Below, piece after piece: positions 1 to 7,233 of a stretch of 14,121 bases of DNA. The stretch spans positions 1 through 14,121 of the forward strand of contig JAHDOX010000004.1 in assembly GCA_018434645.1 (NCBI GenBank), written 5' to 3'. A program made the translations under genes and the position numbers. Numbering within the stretch: the first letter of the stretch is position 1; each line of letters begins with the position of its first letter. Below the pieces are notes generated by a model, which did not search any database, was not told the origin of the DNA, and worked only from the letters and a program-made list of their open reading frames with translations. This DNA comes from Synergistales bacterium (GTDB taxonomy: Bacteria; Synergistota; Synergistia; Synergistales; Thermovirgaceae).

Positions 1-21
1 ATTGATAACGATTGCACAAAA

Positions 22-80
22 GTGGTAGTATTTTTACGGTAAAGGTAAACTGCACCTACCGCAGCTTTTTATTTTTACCG
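22..80 (+). promoter_or_regulatory. Structured leader upstream of the AOR gene
   Basis: This stretch of the 136-bp region before the oxidoreductase gene holds competing inverted repeats. A 7-bp arm at 22-28 can pair with 56-62 (one G-U). CGGTAAA at 37-43 can pair with TTTACCG at 74-80 (7 bp, perfect). TTTAC-G-GTAAA at 33-43 is itself a palindrome, and GGTAAA is directly repeated at 38-43 and 44-49. The two long stems cross and so exclude each other, as in an RNA switch or a DNA operator. I could not recognise the conserved core of the Moco/Tuco RNA motif, and no convincing -35/-10 pair was found in 1-136. The function is unknown. Confidence 0.3.
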
Positions 81-136
81 GGGAAATATCAGGGAATCAC
101 GATGTTGTAATCATTTCCAAGGGGGGAAACAGATAA

Positions 137-2311
137 ATGGAGAAAATGAAAGTTCTCGCTGAATGGTCCTACGAACCGGCAAAACCACGTCGCGGATACA
201 CCGGAAAGACCTTGAAGGTGAACGTAGGTGAAATGACCTTTGAGGCAAAGGACGTTTCAGAGGACATGAAGGAGAAATTCGTCGGTGGGAGAGGTTTTGA
301 CCTGAAGCTTCTCTGGGATTCCGTCAAGGACACGACCAAGTGGAATGATCCCGAAAACGAGATTGTCTTTTCAGGTGGACCTCTTTGCGGGATAACCCAG
401 TACCCCGGGACAGGAAAGTTCTACGCCGCTTTTATTTCGCCTTTGACAGAGCAGACCTATGACAGCAACGCCGGCGGCCATTTCGGTCCTCTTTTGAAGT
501 TCGCGGGATGGGATGCTCTCGAGGTACAGGGTAAGGCCGAAAAGGATGTAATTCTTGTAATCGATTCCGACGAGAAGAAAGTCCAGATTCTCGAGTCCCC
601 CTTTACCGACATCAACGCCTATGCTATAACCAAAGCCCTTTACGAGTATTATGGAGACCCCGAAGATCTCAACGACCGCAGACATATTTCAATAATCTCA
701 GCCGGTAAAGGCGCCGAAACAACATACTGGGGCTGTATGAACAGCAGTTTCTGGGACACCCACAGGAAGGACTTCCGCCTGAAACAGGCAGGACGCGGCG
801 GCGGCGGTACTGTGTTGAGGGACAAGAAAATTGCGGCTATCGTAGTCAAAAGCCACAACCTGAGCGGGACCGCCAACGATCCGGTAGATATTGATACCAT
901 TACCAAAATCGGTCACAAGCTTCACAGGGAGATCTTTACACTGGACGCCAAGCAATGCAGGATGCGTACCGCCGGGACGCCCCATCTCAACGAGATCATG
1001 AACGAGTACCACCTGCTTCCCACTCACAACTACAAGTTCGGCCAACATCCCGAAGCAGACAAGATTCATTCGAAGGTGTACGAGAAAATGTTCACCCAGG
1101 GCATACCTGACGGCTGCTGGTACGGCTGTACCCTTGCTTGTGCAAAGGCCGTAGACAATTTCACGTTGAAAACAGGACCACTTAAAGGGAAGGTAGTAAC
1201 CGTTGACGGCCCCGAGTACGAAACAGCAGCAGGAATGGGGTCCAACGTCGGTGTATTTGATCCCGAATGGACCGTGGAAGCCAATTTCTACGCTGACCAT
1301 TACGGTATAGACACCATCTCGCTTGGAACGGGCCTTGCCTTTGTATGCGAATGCTACGAACTGGGCTATCTCACGAAAGAACATACCAATGGCCTTGAAC
1401 TCAAATTCGGGAACAAGGATGACATTCTCGAGCTAGTCCACCGTATGGGCGATGGAAAGGATGATTTCGCGAAAATAGTCGGTCTCGGCGTGGCCCGAAT
1501 GAAAGACATCTTCGCCGAAAAATTCGGGGCCCCCAGGGACGTTCTTGAAAAAATAGGCATGGAAGGCCAGGGTATCGAGGTATCGGAGTACGTTTCCAAG
1601 GAATCGGTCGCGCAGTGGGGAGGATATTTCCTGACGCTGAAGGGGCCACAGCATGACGAAGCATGGCTTATCTTCATGGACAGGGTAAACAAGCAGCTGC
1701 CGACTTTTGAGGACAAGGCCGAGGCGCTTCACTATTTCCCCAACTTCCGCCTCTGGTTCTCCCTGGTGGGACTTTGCAAGCTGCCCTGGAACGACATCGA
1801 ACCGGCAGACAACGCAACAAAGTACCCGCCGCAGGAAGCAGCGAAGGTACCTGAGCACGTTCAAAACTACGTCGACATTTTCAATGCCGTCACCGGGAAA
1901 AAGATCACAAAGGAAGACCTCATTCTCCAGTCCGAAAGGGTTTACAACTTCCAGAGGGTCTTCCAGCTGCGGCTCGGAAAGGGAACTCGCAAACACCACA
2001 ACATTCCTGACAGGGCACTCGGACCCGTCTTCCCGGATGAATGGGAAGCCCGAGCAGAGTACTATGACAACGAGCTCAAGCAGGGCGGCGTAAACCCTGA
2101 AGGCCTCTCTACAGAGGAAAAGGTCGATAAGCTCAACAAAATCCGAAGGGAACAGTGGGAAAAACTCGTCGACACGGTTTACAAACGCAGGGGATGGGAC
2201 AGAAACGGAATCCCCACTGTGGAAACCCTTAGACGGCTCGGCATCGACTATCCCGAAGTGGTGGCCGTCGTGGAAAAACACGCCAAACCGGAGGACCAGT
2301 GGAAGGAATAG
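137..2311 (+). CDS. Aldehyde:ferredoxin oxidoreductase family protein (tungsto/molybdopterin)
   Basis: The 724-aa protein belongs to the AOR family, whose members bind a bis-pyranopterin W or Mo centre and one Fe-S cluster and oxidise aldehydes or related substrates with ferredoxin. Visible family landmarks are GGRGFD near residue 50, the GPLCG and ISPLT segments, the glycine-rich GRGGGG stretch before residue 230, and GPEYET after the cluster loop. Cluster cysteines are C327, C331, C335 and C547 (in GLCKLPW). The first three are spaced CX3CX3C, where the classic motif is CX2CX3C. Archaeal AORs are about 600 aa. The extra C-terminal part (ending with a GWDRNGIPTVETLRRLG segment) matches the longer, roughly 700-aa YdhV-like branch. 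The start follows a G-rich Shine-Dalgarno at 119-126; an in-frame ATG at 146 is an alternative. The MoaD/ThiS-like gene follows after 5 bp. The substrate cannot be told from sequence, and I infer a cytoplasmic, oxygen-sensitive enzyme. Confidence 0.93.
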   Translation: MEKMKVLAEWSYEPAKPRRGYTGKTLKVNVGEMTFEAKDVSEDMKEKFVGGRGFDLKLLWDSVKDTTKWNDPENEIVFSGGPLCGITQYPGTGKFYAAFISPLTEQTYDSNAGGHFGPLLKFAGWDALEVQGKAEKDVILVIDSDEKKVQILESPFTDINAYAITKALYEYYGDPEDLNDRRHISIISAGKGAETTYWGCMNSSFWDTHRKDFRLKQAGRGGGGTVLRDKKIAAIVVKSHNLSGTANDPVDIDTITKIGHKLHREIFTLDAKQCRMRTAGTPHLNEIMNEYHLLPTHNYKFGQHPEADKIHSKVYEKMFTQGIPDGCWYGCTLACAKAVDNFTLKTGPLKGKVVTVDGPEYETAAGMGSNVGVFDPEWTVEANFYADHYGIDTISLGTGLAFVCECYELGYLTKEHTNGLELKFGNKDDILELVHRMGDGKDDFAKIVGLGVARMKDIFAEKFGAPRDVLEKIGMEGQGIEVSEYVSKESVAQWGGYFLTLKGPQHDEAWLIFMDRVNKQLPTFEDKAEALHYFPNFRLWFSLVGLCKLPWNDIEPADNATKYPPQEAAKVPEHVQNYVDIFNAVTGKKITKEDLILQSERVYNFQRVFQLRLGKGTRKHHNIPDRALGPVFPDEWEARAEYYDNELKQGGVNPEGLSTEEKVDKLNKIRREQWEKLVDTVYKRRGWDRNGIPTVETLRRLGIDYPEVVAVVEKHAKPEDQWKE

Positions 2312-2316
2312 CACCG

Positions 2317-2514
2317 ATGATTACCGTGAACACCGAACCGATGGAATGGGAAGAAGGGATGACGGTTCAGGATATTCTTGAGAGGAAAAAATACACTTTT
2401 CCGCTACTGGCGGTATGGATAGACGACGTTCCGATCCCCAGGGAAAAGTTCGACTCCACCGCTGTTCCTGACGGGGCCAAGGTCCAGGTAATTCACATGA
2501 TCAGCGGAGGTTAG
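2317..2514 (+). CDS. MoaD/ThiS-family sulfur carrier protein
   Basis: This 65-aa protein has the ubiquitin-like fold pattern of ThiS/MoaD: a short N-terminal strand, the EWEEGMTVQDIL helix segment, the PLLAVWIDD strand, and a C-terminus ending exactly in Gly-Gly. That di-glycine is the residue adenylated and thiocarboxylated in sulfur transfer. The chosen ATG at 2317 has GGAAGGA at 2301-2307 as ribosome binding site. A GTG at 2299 in the same frame would overlap the preceding gene and is less likely. It lies 5 bp after the AOR-family gene and before a terminator, so the two form a two-gene operon. From this context I infer that it donates sulfur for the dithiolene of the AOR pyranopterin cofactor (a MoaD role) rather than for thiamin. 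Residue-level similarity to the ThiS-like consensus means the assignment between the two is not secure. Confidence 0.88.
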   Translation: MITVNTEPMEWEEGMTVQDILERKKYTFPLLAVWIDDVPIPREKFDSTAVPDGAKVQVIHMISGG

Positions 2515-2550
2515 CAAAGGACCGGGCAAATAGCCCGGTCCTTTGCTTTT
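2514..2550 (+). terminator. Strong intrinsic terminator of the AOR-moaD operon
   Basis: A perfect 14-bp stem (2514-2527 with 2533-2546) with a 5-nt loop (AAATA) is followed by TTTT. The first stem base is the last base of the moaD stop codon. It also separates this operon from the minus-strand gene beyond, but the minus direction lacks a T-run. Confidence 0.93.
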
Positions 2551-2592
2551 AAGTCTCTGTATTTTCATGTTTTCTCACCTTTAACTTGTCGA

Positions 2593-3231
2593 TTAGCCTT
2601 CGTCGCGTCGTTTAAAACGCAATGTGTTGTTCCAGTCTTTGGACCAGCCGTCGTTCCTGTAAAAGCCTCTTTCAGCCCTCTCCCCCCCCAGAGGAATTTC
2701 CACCCATCCCCAGGGTGTCACCAACAAAAACCGCAACTGGACCCCGTAAGCTTCAAGCGCCCGGATGTGCTGTACGTACCTTGCAACCTCGCCGATAATC
2801 CAGCTGTCGCTTACGATCCAGACTCGTTTGCATGTTTCCCGGCCAAAAAGGGCCGCATGATCCACCGTCATGCGCATTCCTTCATCAAAATCCACTGTCC
2901 CGACACACAGTACTACTACATCTTCGTGACCGGCAGGTTCGTAAGGCGCCGGAAGCAAGTCGGCATAACGTTCCATCCACTCAAGTTGGCCGAAAAGTGC
3001 CTCCGGGTCAGCCAATCGCCTGTCCGAGTAAGACTGGAAGAAATCATCGGGCTGGTTTCCGGAATCAGGGTACAGGGCGCTTGCCATCCAGTCCTGCACA
3101 ACAGAAACCAGCTTGACGATAAAAGGAGGCTGTGTCGGGCCGGACATGACTTTAAGAAGATCCCCCACGGTGATCTCCTTTTCCCCGTTCCTTTCATTGC
3201 CTTCAGGGCGCTCGTTCTTTTTGCGGCTCAC
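2593..3231 (-). CDS. Hypothetical protein, unknown function
   Basis: I do not recognise this 212-aa protein. It has a charged, Lys/Arg/Glu-rich first 20 residues, no signal peptide and no obvious membrane segment, and it is probably cytoplasmic. The middle (about 104-112, DVVVLCVGT) and 136-175 (KRVWIVSDSW, then RFLLVTPWGWVEIPLGG) look like alternating beta-strands of an alpha/beta fold. The C-terminal 25 residues are rich in Trp, Asn and Arg. The start chosen is GTG at 3231 because GGGGAGG (3240-3246) lies 8 nt upstream. A GTG at 3240 in the same frame would be fused to that Shine-Dalgarno and is rejected. It is a single gene, divergent from the isochorismatase-family gene and convergent with moaD. 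Clean length, start and codon use support a real gene, but no role can be given. Confidence 0.8.
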   Translation of the reverse strand: MSRKKNERPEGNERNGEKEITVGDLLKVMSGPTQPPFIVKLVSVVQDWMASALYPDSGNQPDDFFQSYSDRRLADPEALFGQLEWMERYADLLPAPYEPAGHEDVVVLCVGTVDFDEGMRMTVDHAALFGRETCKRVWIVSDSWIIGEVARYVQHIRALEAYGVQLRFLLVTPWGWVEIPLGGERAERGFYRNDGWSKDWNNTLRFKRRDEG

Positions 3232-3239
3232 ACAAAGCA

Positions 3240-3246
3240 CCTCCCC
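3240..3246 (-). promoter_or_regulatory. Ribosome binding site deciding the start of the 212-aa protein
   Basis: GGGGAGG on the minus strand sits 8 nt before GTG at 3231 and overlaps the alternative GTG at 3240, so it selects the shorter form. Confidence 0.75.
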
Positions 3247-3303
3247 TTTTTTGAAAGTTTCCCGAGTTTATCACAAAGCTGCAGAAAATACATCAGCCTT
3301 CGC

Positions 3304-3332
3304 TGCATTCACACCACCACTTGCCTTATAAT
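3304..3332 (+). promoter_or_regulatory. Probable promoter for the isochorismatase-MBL operon
   Basis: A perfect TATAAT at 3327-3332 lies 41 bp before the ATG at 3374. The hexamer 17 bp upstream (TGCATT, 3304-3309) is a poor -35, so this is a -10-driven or activated promoter if it is real. Transcription would start near 3339. Confidence 0.5.
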
Positions 3333-3373
3333 GTAAGATATCAGGAAAACCCGAAAAAAACGAGGTGAGAAGC

Positions 3374-3928
3374 ATGAAGTATTTTGACCTTGATTCAGAG
3401 AACACTCAACTTCTACTCGTCGATTTCCAGGAAAAATTGTTCCCCGCGGTCTGCGACGACAGCAAGACAGCCCGAAACGTACAGACACTTTTAAAAGCAT
3501 GCGAGACATTGCAAATTCCAGTCAAGTATACCGAGCACTACCCCCAGGGGCTCGGGAAAACGATCCCCCAGATTTTGGAAGCTGTTCCCAAGGATAGCCG
3601 ACGTTTCGAAAAGATTCATTTTTCATGCTGCGATGAACCGGAATTCGAGACGTTTATACGTTATGCAGGCAGGGATCGCATTGTTATAGCCGGAATAGAA
3701 AGCCACATTTGCGTCCTTCAAACGGCCGCGGATCTCCTTTCCAGGGAGTACAGGGTTTTTATAGCTTCAGATGCGTGTTCAAGCCGAAAAATGGAACATC
3801 ACCGCGAAGCCATGGATATTTTGCGCTCGATGGGAGCTTTCGTCGTTCCCACAGAAACAATTGTCTACAGGCTTCTTCGTAAAGCCGGAACATCGGCCTT
3901 CAAGACGATGCTACCCTTGTTCAAGTAA
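3374..3928 (+). CDS. Isochorismatase/nicotinamidase-family cysteine hydrolase
   Basis: This 184-aa protein has the complete Asp-Lys-Cys triad of the family: D17 in LLLVDFQ, K80 in the FEKIHFS segment, and C113 in GIESHICV with the preceding Gly-Ile typical of the cis-peptide. The length is normal for single-domain members (about 180-210 aa). Family members hydrolyse C-N or ether bonds (nicotinamide, isochorismate, N-carbamoyl compounds). The GIESHICV motif resembles the YcaC-like branch of unknown substrate, so no specific reaction is assigned. The ATG at 3374 is preceded by AGGTGA at 3363-3368; a GTG at 3365 lies inside that site and is rejected. The metallo-beta-lactamase-fold gene follows after 16 bp, so the two are likely co-transcribed. 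The protein is cytoplasmic, with no signal peptide. Confidence 0.9.
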   Translation: MKYFDLDSENTQLLLVDFQEKLFPAVCDDSKTARNVQTLLKACETLQIPVKYTEHYPQGLGKTIPQILEAVPKDSRRFEKIHFSCCDEPEFETFIRYAGRDRIVIAGIESHICVLQTAADLLSREYRVFIASDACSSRKMEHHREAMDILRSMGAFVVPTETIVYRLLRKAGTSAFKTMLPLFK

Positions 3929-3944
3929 GCAGGTTCGACAATTA

Positions 3945-4784
3945 ATGCCAAATGCAAGGGCTTATCTGACCTTTCTCGGAACGGGTGGAAGCCGTTTTAC
4001 AATCATGCATCAGCTCAGGGCCTCCGGTGGTCTGTGGTTCAACTGGCGCGCCTTTCCGGTTGCCATAGATCCCGGGCCCGGTGCCTTGGTAAGAATGTGT
4101 CAGAATCAGCCGCCTCTTGACCCAACCACACTTGAGGTTATCCTGGTTACGCACAAGCATCTGGACCACACCACGGATCTCAACGTTCTCGTCGAAGCTA
4201 TGACTGGAGGAGGTTTCAACAAGCGCGGAATCGTAGTTGTTCCCACCGACGCCGTCTACGGTTTTGAACCCGTGCTCCACAAATACCTTCAAAAGAAGAT
4301 GCATCGGCTGGAAACGTGGAAAAACGAAGGAGCAATCAACCTCGCGGGGAACAGGACCGTAAAATCCGTACCTCTCACACACCACGGAGTCGAATGCCAC
4401 GGCATCGTCTTTCAGGAAAACGGGTCGCCACTCTGGGGGCTTATTCCGGACACGAGGTTCGACCAGGAATTGATCGAACACTATCGGAAATGCAGGCTTC
4501 TTGTGGTGAACATGACGCTCGCAAAGGAGCGCAGCCACCTTGATCACCTTTCCCCAGTGCATGTTTCGAGACTGGTGGAAACCCTAGAGCCGGAATTGAC
4601 ATTACTCACACATTTCGGGAGAGGCGTTCTTAAAGAAGGACCGGAAAAGATAGCCGAAAAAATCGCCAAAGGCAAGTACAGGGTCATGGCGGCCAAGGAC
4701 GGAATGCGCGTTGATATAGACGATCTACTCATTGAGTTTCCAGACACGAATAACAAACAACCCCTTTGCAGCACTTTCCTGTAA
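3945..4784 (+). CDS. Metallo-beta-lactamase-fold metal-dependent hydrolase
   Basis: The 279-aa protein carries the signature HxHxDH as H70-K-H72-L-D74-H75, preceded by a typical TFLGTGGSR first-strand turn (residues 9-17). Further probable metal ligands are H146 or H147, D169 and the terminal H223 in LLTHFGRG; a second His-Asp-His cluster is at 198-201. It resembles the ribonuclease Z/AtsA-like part of the superfamily, but it lacks anything that fixes a substrate. Members include RNases, phosphodiesterases and lactonases. The start at 3945 is the first ATG after the upstream stop. The only purine-rich site nearby is AGCAGG at 3928-3933, 11 nt away, so initiation may be weak or coupled to the upstream gene 16 bp before. 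An 86-bp gap separates it from the malic-enzyme-like gene. Confidence 0.88.
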   Translation: MPNARAYLTFLGTGGSRFTIMHQLRASGGLWFNWRAFPVAIDPGPGALVRMCQNQPPLDPTTLEVILVTHKHLDHTTDLNVLVEAMTGGGFNKRGIVVVPTDAVYGFEPVLHKYLQKKMHRLETWKNEGAINLAGNRTVKSVPLTHHGVECHGIVFQENGSPLWGLIPDTRFDQELIEHYRKCRLLVVNMTLAKERSHLDHLSPVHVSRLVETLEPELTLLTHFGRGVLKEGPEKIAEKIAKGKYRVMAAKDGMRVDIDDLLIEFPDTNNKQPLCSTFL

Positions 4785-4870
4785 CCCGTTTTTACTGTTA
4801 TCATAAAATTCAGTTTGTCTCATCAGTATTTCGGCGGTGGGACAAACACGTTTGAAGGAGGTTGCCTCTG

Positions 4871-6115
4871 ATGCCTGTGGACAAAACCCGTGCTTTTGAA
4901 CTTCATAAAAAGGCAAAAGGTAAAATCAAGATTTATCCCACTATAACCATCAATAGCCCTGAGGAGCTGAGGCTCGCTTACATACCCGGAAGCGTTCCCG
5001 CCGCAATGGCCATAAAGGAAGAACCGGAGCTGAGTTATGAATACACTGGCCGCGGGAACAGAATCGCAGTAATAACCGACGGAAGCGCGGTTTTGGGTCT
5101 GGGGGACGTAGGACCTGACGCCGCTTTGCCGGTTATCGAGGGAAAGTGCCTGATTTTCAAGATCTTCGGTGACGTCAACGCCCTTCCGATATGTCTCGAT
5201 ACCAGAGACCCGGAAGACATTGTCCATCTCGCGACAAGCATGGCGCCCAGTCTCGGCGGGATAAACATCGAAGACATTGACAGTCCAAGGACGTTTATGA
5301 TAGTGCGCGAACTCCAGTCAAGGGTTGACATCCCCGTGCTATGCGACGACCAGCATGGCACTGCAGTAGTTACCTTGGCCGGCCTCTGGAACGCTCTGGA
5401 GGTAACAGGCAAGAAAATGAACGAGCTCAAGATCGTGATCAACGGCGCCGGTCCAGCGGGGATTTCCGTAGCGGAGCTTTTGTTATACGCTGGTGCAAAG
5501 AACGTGACCGTACTCAATAGTTCGGGTATCCTTTGTGAATCAAACCCTCACATGAACCAGTTCCAACAGGAACTTGCCTCAAAAACCAACCCGGAAGGCA
5601 AAAAGGGAGAACTCAGTGAAGCCATTGAGGCTGCCGATGTCTTTATAGGACTCTCGAAGGGCAACCTGTTAACCCAAAAACATGTTAAGTTAATGTCAAA
5701 AGACCCGATCATTTTCGCCATGGCTCTTCCAGAGCCCGAAATCACTCCAGAAGAAGCCTATGCAGCCGGGGCTGCCGTGGTGGCCACCGGACTTTCGGAT
5801 TATCCGAACGCACTGCCGAATCTTCACTCTTCGCCTGGAATAATGAGGGGACTCCTGGATGTTCGTGCCACAATGCTGAACAACGACATACTGCTTGCAG
5901 CCGCACGTGCCCTTGCGGACGTGGTTGACCGAAGAAGGCTCTCTCCCCAAAACATCACTCCGGACGTCTTCTCTGACGAGGTTTCGCCCAGGGTAGCTGA
6001 AGCAGTCGGACAAACGGCTATAAGGTTGGGGTTTGCCCAGCGTCCACTACCGGAAGGGGAGATTTATGACAATCTCTGGGATACGCTGTACGGAAACAGG
6101 ATGATTCTTCACTGA
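4871..6115 (+). CDS. Malic-enzyme-family oxidoreductase, divergent substrate pocket
   Basis: This 414-aa protein has the size and order of the short bacterial malic enzymes (oxidative decarboxylation of malate to pyruvate with NAD(P)). Retained are catalytic Tyr Y37 in the AYIPG motif, catalytic Lys K92 in EGKCLIFK, metal ligands E134/D135 (INIEDI) and D159/D160 (DDQHGTA), and the Rossmann loop NGAGPAG at 191-197. Several normally conserved residues differ. The ANPxPE motif is ALPEPE (L286 for Asn), ATGRSD is ATGLSD (L308), NQVNN is NALPN (P316), and the acidic residue ending the second Rossmann strand is Asn (N216). Chemistry may be kept while substrate or cofactor is changed. The start at 4871 has AAGGAGG at 4855-4861. 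It follows the MBL gene and converges on the ogt gene, with no clear terminator between. Family is sure; activity as malate dehydrogenase (decarboxylating) is not. Confidence 0.9.
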   Translation: MPVDKTRAFELHKKAKGKIKIYPTITINSPEELRLAYIPGSVPAAMAIKEEPELSYEYTGRGNRIAVITDGSAVLGLGDVGPDAALPVIEGKCLIFKIFGDVNALPICLDTRDPEDIVHLATSMAPSLGGINIEDIDSPRTFMIVRELQSRVDIPVLCDDQHGTAVVTLAGLWNALEVTGKKMNELKIVINGAGPAGISVAELLLYAGAKNVTVLNSSGILCESNPHMNQFQQELASKTNPEGKKGELSEAIEAADVFIGLSKGNLLTQKHVKLMSKDPIIFAMALPEPEITPEEAYAAGAAVVATGLSDYPNALPNLHSSPGIMRGLLDVRATMLNNDILLAAARALADVVDRRRLSPQNITPDVFSDEVSPRVAEAVGQTAIRLGFAQRPLPEGEIYDNLWDTLYGNRMILH

Positions 6116-6169
6116 GTTCTTAAGATAAAGGCCCGTCCGCAAGGATACTGGCTTGCCTCACATGGTTGA
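6116..6169. other. Short convergent intergenic gap
   Basis: This 54-bp gap lies between two converging genes. The only fold seen is a weak GCAAG/CTTGC pair with an 8-nt loop and no T-run on either strand, so I do not call a terminator. Confidence 0.6.
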
Positions 6170-6670
6170 TCAAAAGTGCTTTTCGTATTCCAGAAAGGCT
6201 GCTTTAAGTTTTACTCCACCAGAACCTCCATAGCCACACATGTTTCCGTCACTGCCGATCACCCTATGACAAGGGACGAAGGGAGCCCAGGGATTGTTGC
6301 GCATTATAGTTCCTATGGCTCTCGAGGCTCGAGAATTTCCGATCCCTGTAGCCACGTCCTTGTAGGATTTGGTTTTCCCGGGCGGGATGGCCGCAACTAT
6401 GCGGTAAACCGACATGGCAAAAGAAGAAGGCTCTTTCAGGAAACATAAATTCAACGTAAAATTTTTCCCCAACCAAAAATTTTCCCAGGTTTCTTTAAGC
6501 CATTCGGGGGGGGCGGCGGTTTGCACTTTTTGAAAAGACGCACAGCTGTGATCCATCGTTGAATGGACAAGCCCCTTGTCGCACCATACCAGTTTCCACT
6601 GCCCCATCGGAGAATCTAACTTCGACATGTAAAGTGGTGTATCTTTTTCTATGGCGCAAAAATTAATCAT
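6170..6670 (-). CDS. ogt: Methylated-DNA--protein-cysteine methyltransferase
   Basis: The 166-aa protein repairs O6-alkylguanine in DNA by irreversible transfer of the alkyl group to its own cysteine. The active site PCHRV is at 133-137 (C134). The DNA-binding helix-turn-helix with its arginine finger lies in SRASRAIGTIMRNNP (113-127), followed by the usual GYGGSGG loop and C-terminal helix with LEYE. Length is typical for the Ogt/Ada-C type (about 160-175 aa). The start chosen is ATG at 6670, which overlaps the preceding gene's TGA as ATGA and has GAGGTGG just upstream. A longer frame back to 6745 would run inside the neighbour and is rejected. It is the last gene of the four-gene minus-strand operon, translationally coupled to the membrane methyltransferase gene. 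Nothing in the operon suggests an Ada-type alkylation-inducible control. Confidence 0.94.
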   Translation of the reverse strand: MINFCAIEKDTPLYMSKLDSPMGQWKLVWCDKGLVHSTMDHSCASFQKVQTAAPPEWLKETWENFWLGKNFTLNLCFLKEPSSFAMSVYRIVAAIPPGKTKSYKDVATGIGNSRASRAIGTIMRNNPWAPFVPCHRVIGSDGNMCGYGGSGGVKLKAAFLEYEKHF

Positions 6671-7233
6671 CCCAACCACCTCAATGTCAAAAACAAAATA
6701 GTCCCCACACAGGTTACGATGAATGAATGCCTCTCGCTTCGCCAAAGCACGTCAAACCTGAAGGGTCCCGAAATCGTATTTGACGAAGGCAGTTTTTTCG
6801 GGAAAAACCGGCCCACACGCCTGGAATATTCTTTAAAATCCTGCTTGAAAGACCCAGCGAGGAATTTTTCCTCGTGAGGGATTACCAGCAAACCGTAAAG
6901 ACCTGTGAAAAATAGAATAAAAACAAGAAACGTCCACATATTGCCTGAGAGAAAACACCACCCAAGGCCGATCAGGCCGTTTCCTACATAAAGGGGGTTC
7001 CTGCAAAAAGCGTAGGGACCCCACGTAACCAGTTGTTTCGCCTTGACCTCTTCCCCCCTGTAAAGTGTAATTGAGCCTGCCGCCCAGAACCGGATAGCCT
7101 GCCCGAAAAGGACAAAGGCAAGCCCAGGCCAAATACGAGCCTCGGATGGTTTGGCCATAAGCAGCACGGCAAGAAAAAGAACAGTCCATATTCCGCCCCT
7201 GTATTTGAAAGCAAGGCTTCCCGCTTTATCCAT
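6667..7233 (-). CDS. Isoprenylcysteine/phospholipid-type membrane methyltransferase
   Basis: This 188-aa integral membrane protein has about four to five hydrophobic segments (near 15-27, 35-52, 83-96, 98-120 and 170-185). It shows the hallmark SAM-binding features of the ICMT/PEMT-like family: GPYAFCRNPLYVG at 72-84 and, after a hydrophobic hairpin, the HEEKFL...F...Y...VGRFFP pattern at 120-145. Bacterial members have varied or unknown substrates (lipids, isoprenoids, thiols), so none is assigned. The start at ATG 7233 is preceded by AGAGGAG and overlaps the end of the upstream membrane protein gene by 8 bp; the downstream ogt start overlaps its stop. Such tight packing says the four genes are one transcript. 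An alternative start at 7257 would deepen the overlap and is less likely. Confidence 0.85.
   Translation of the reverse strand: MDKAGSLAFKYRGGIWTVLFLAVLLMAKPSEARIWPGLAFVLFGQAIRFWAAGSITLYRGEEVKAKQLVTWGPYAFCRNPLYVGNGLIGLGWCFLSGNMWTFLVFILFFTGLYGLLVIPHEEKFLAGSFKQDFKEYSRRVGRFFPKKLPSSNTISGPFRFDVLWRSERHSFIVTCVGTILFLTLRWLG

Noticed and set aside
1..136. Molybdenum/tungsten cofactor riboswitch before the AOR gene
   Set aside because: Inverted repeats exist, but I could not find the conserved core of that RNA class, and the region is short for it. Kept only as an unassigned structured leader.
371..2314. Long open frames on the minus strand opposite the AOR gene (up to 293 codons)
   Set aside because: They are shadow frames produced by codon bias of the well-recognised plus-strand gene; none has a plausible start site or known motifs.
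2404..2568. Minus-strand ORF of 54 codons starting at ATG 2568 with a good AAGGTGAG site just after the hypothetical gene
   Set aside because: It reads straight through the terminator hairpin and is codon-register antisense to moaD, with no recognisable content. The ribosome-site match is probably chance.
6116..6169. Possible bidirectional terminator between the malic-enzyme-like gene and ogt
   Set aside because: Only a 5-bp stem with an 8-nt loop and no T-run on either strand.
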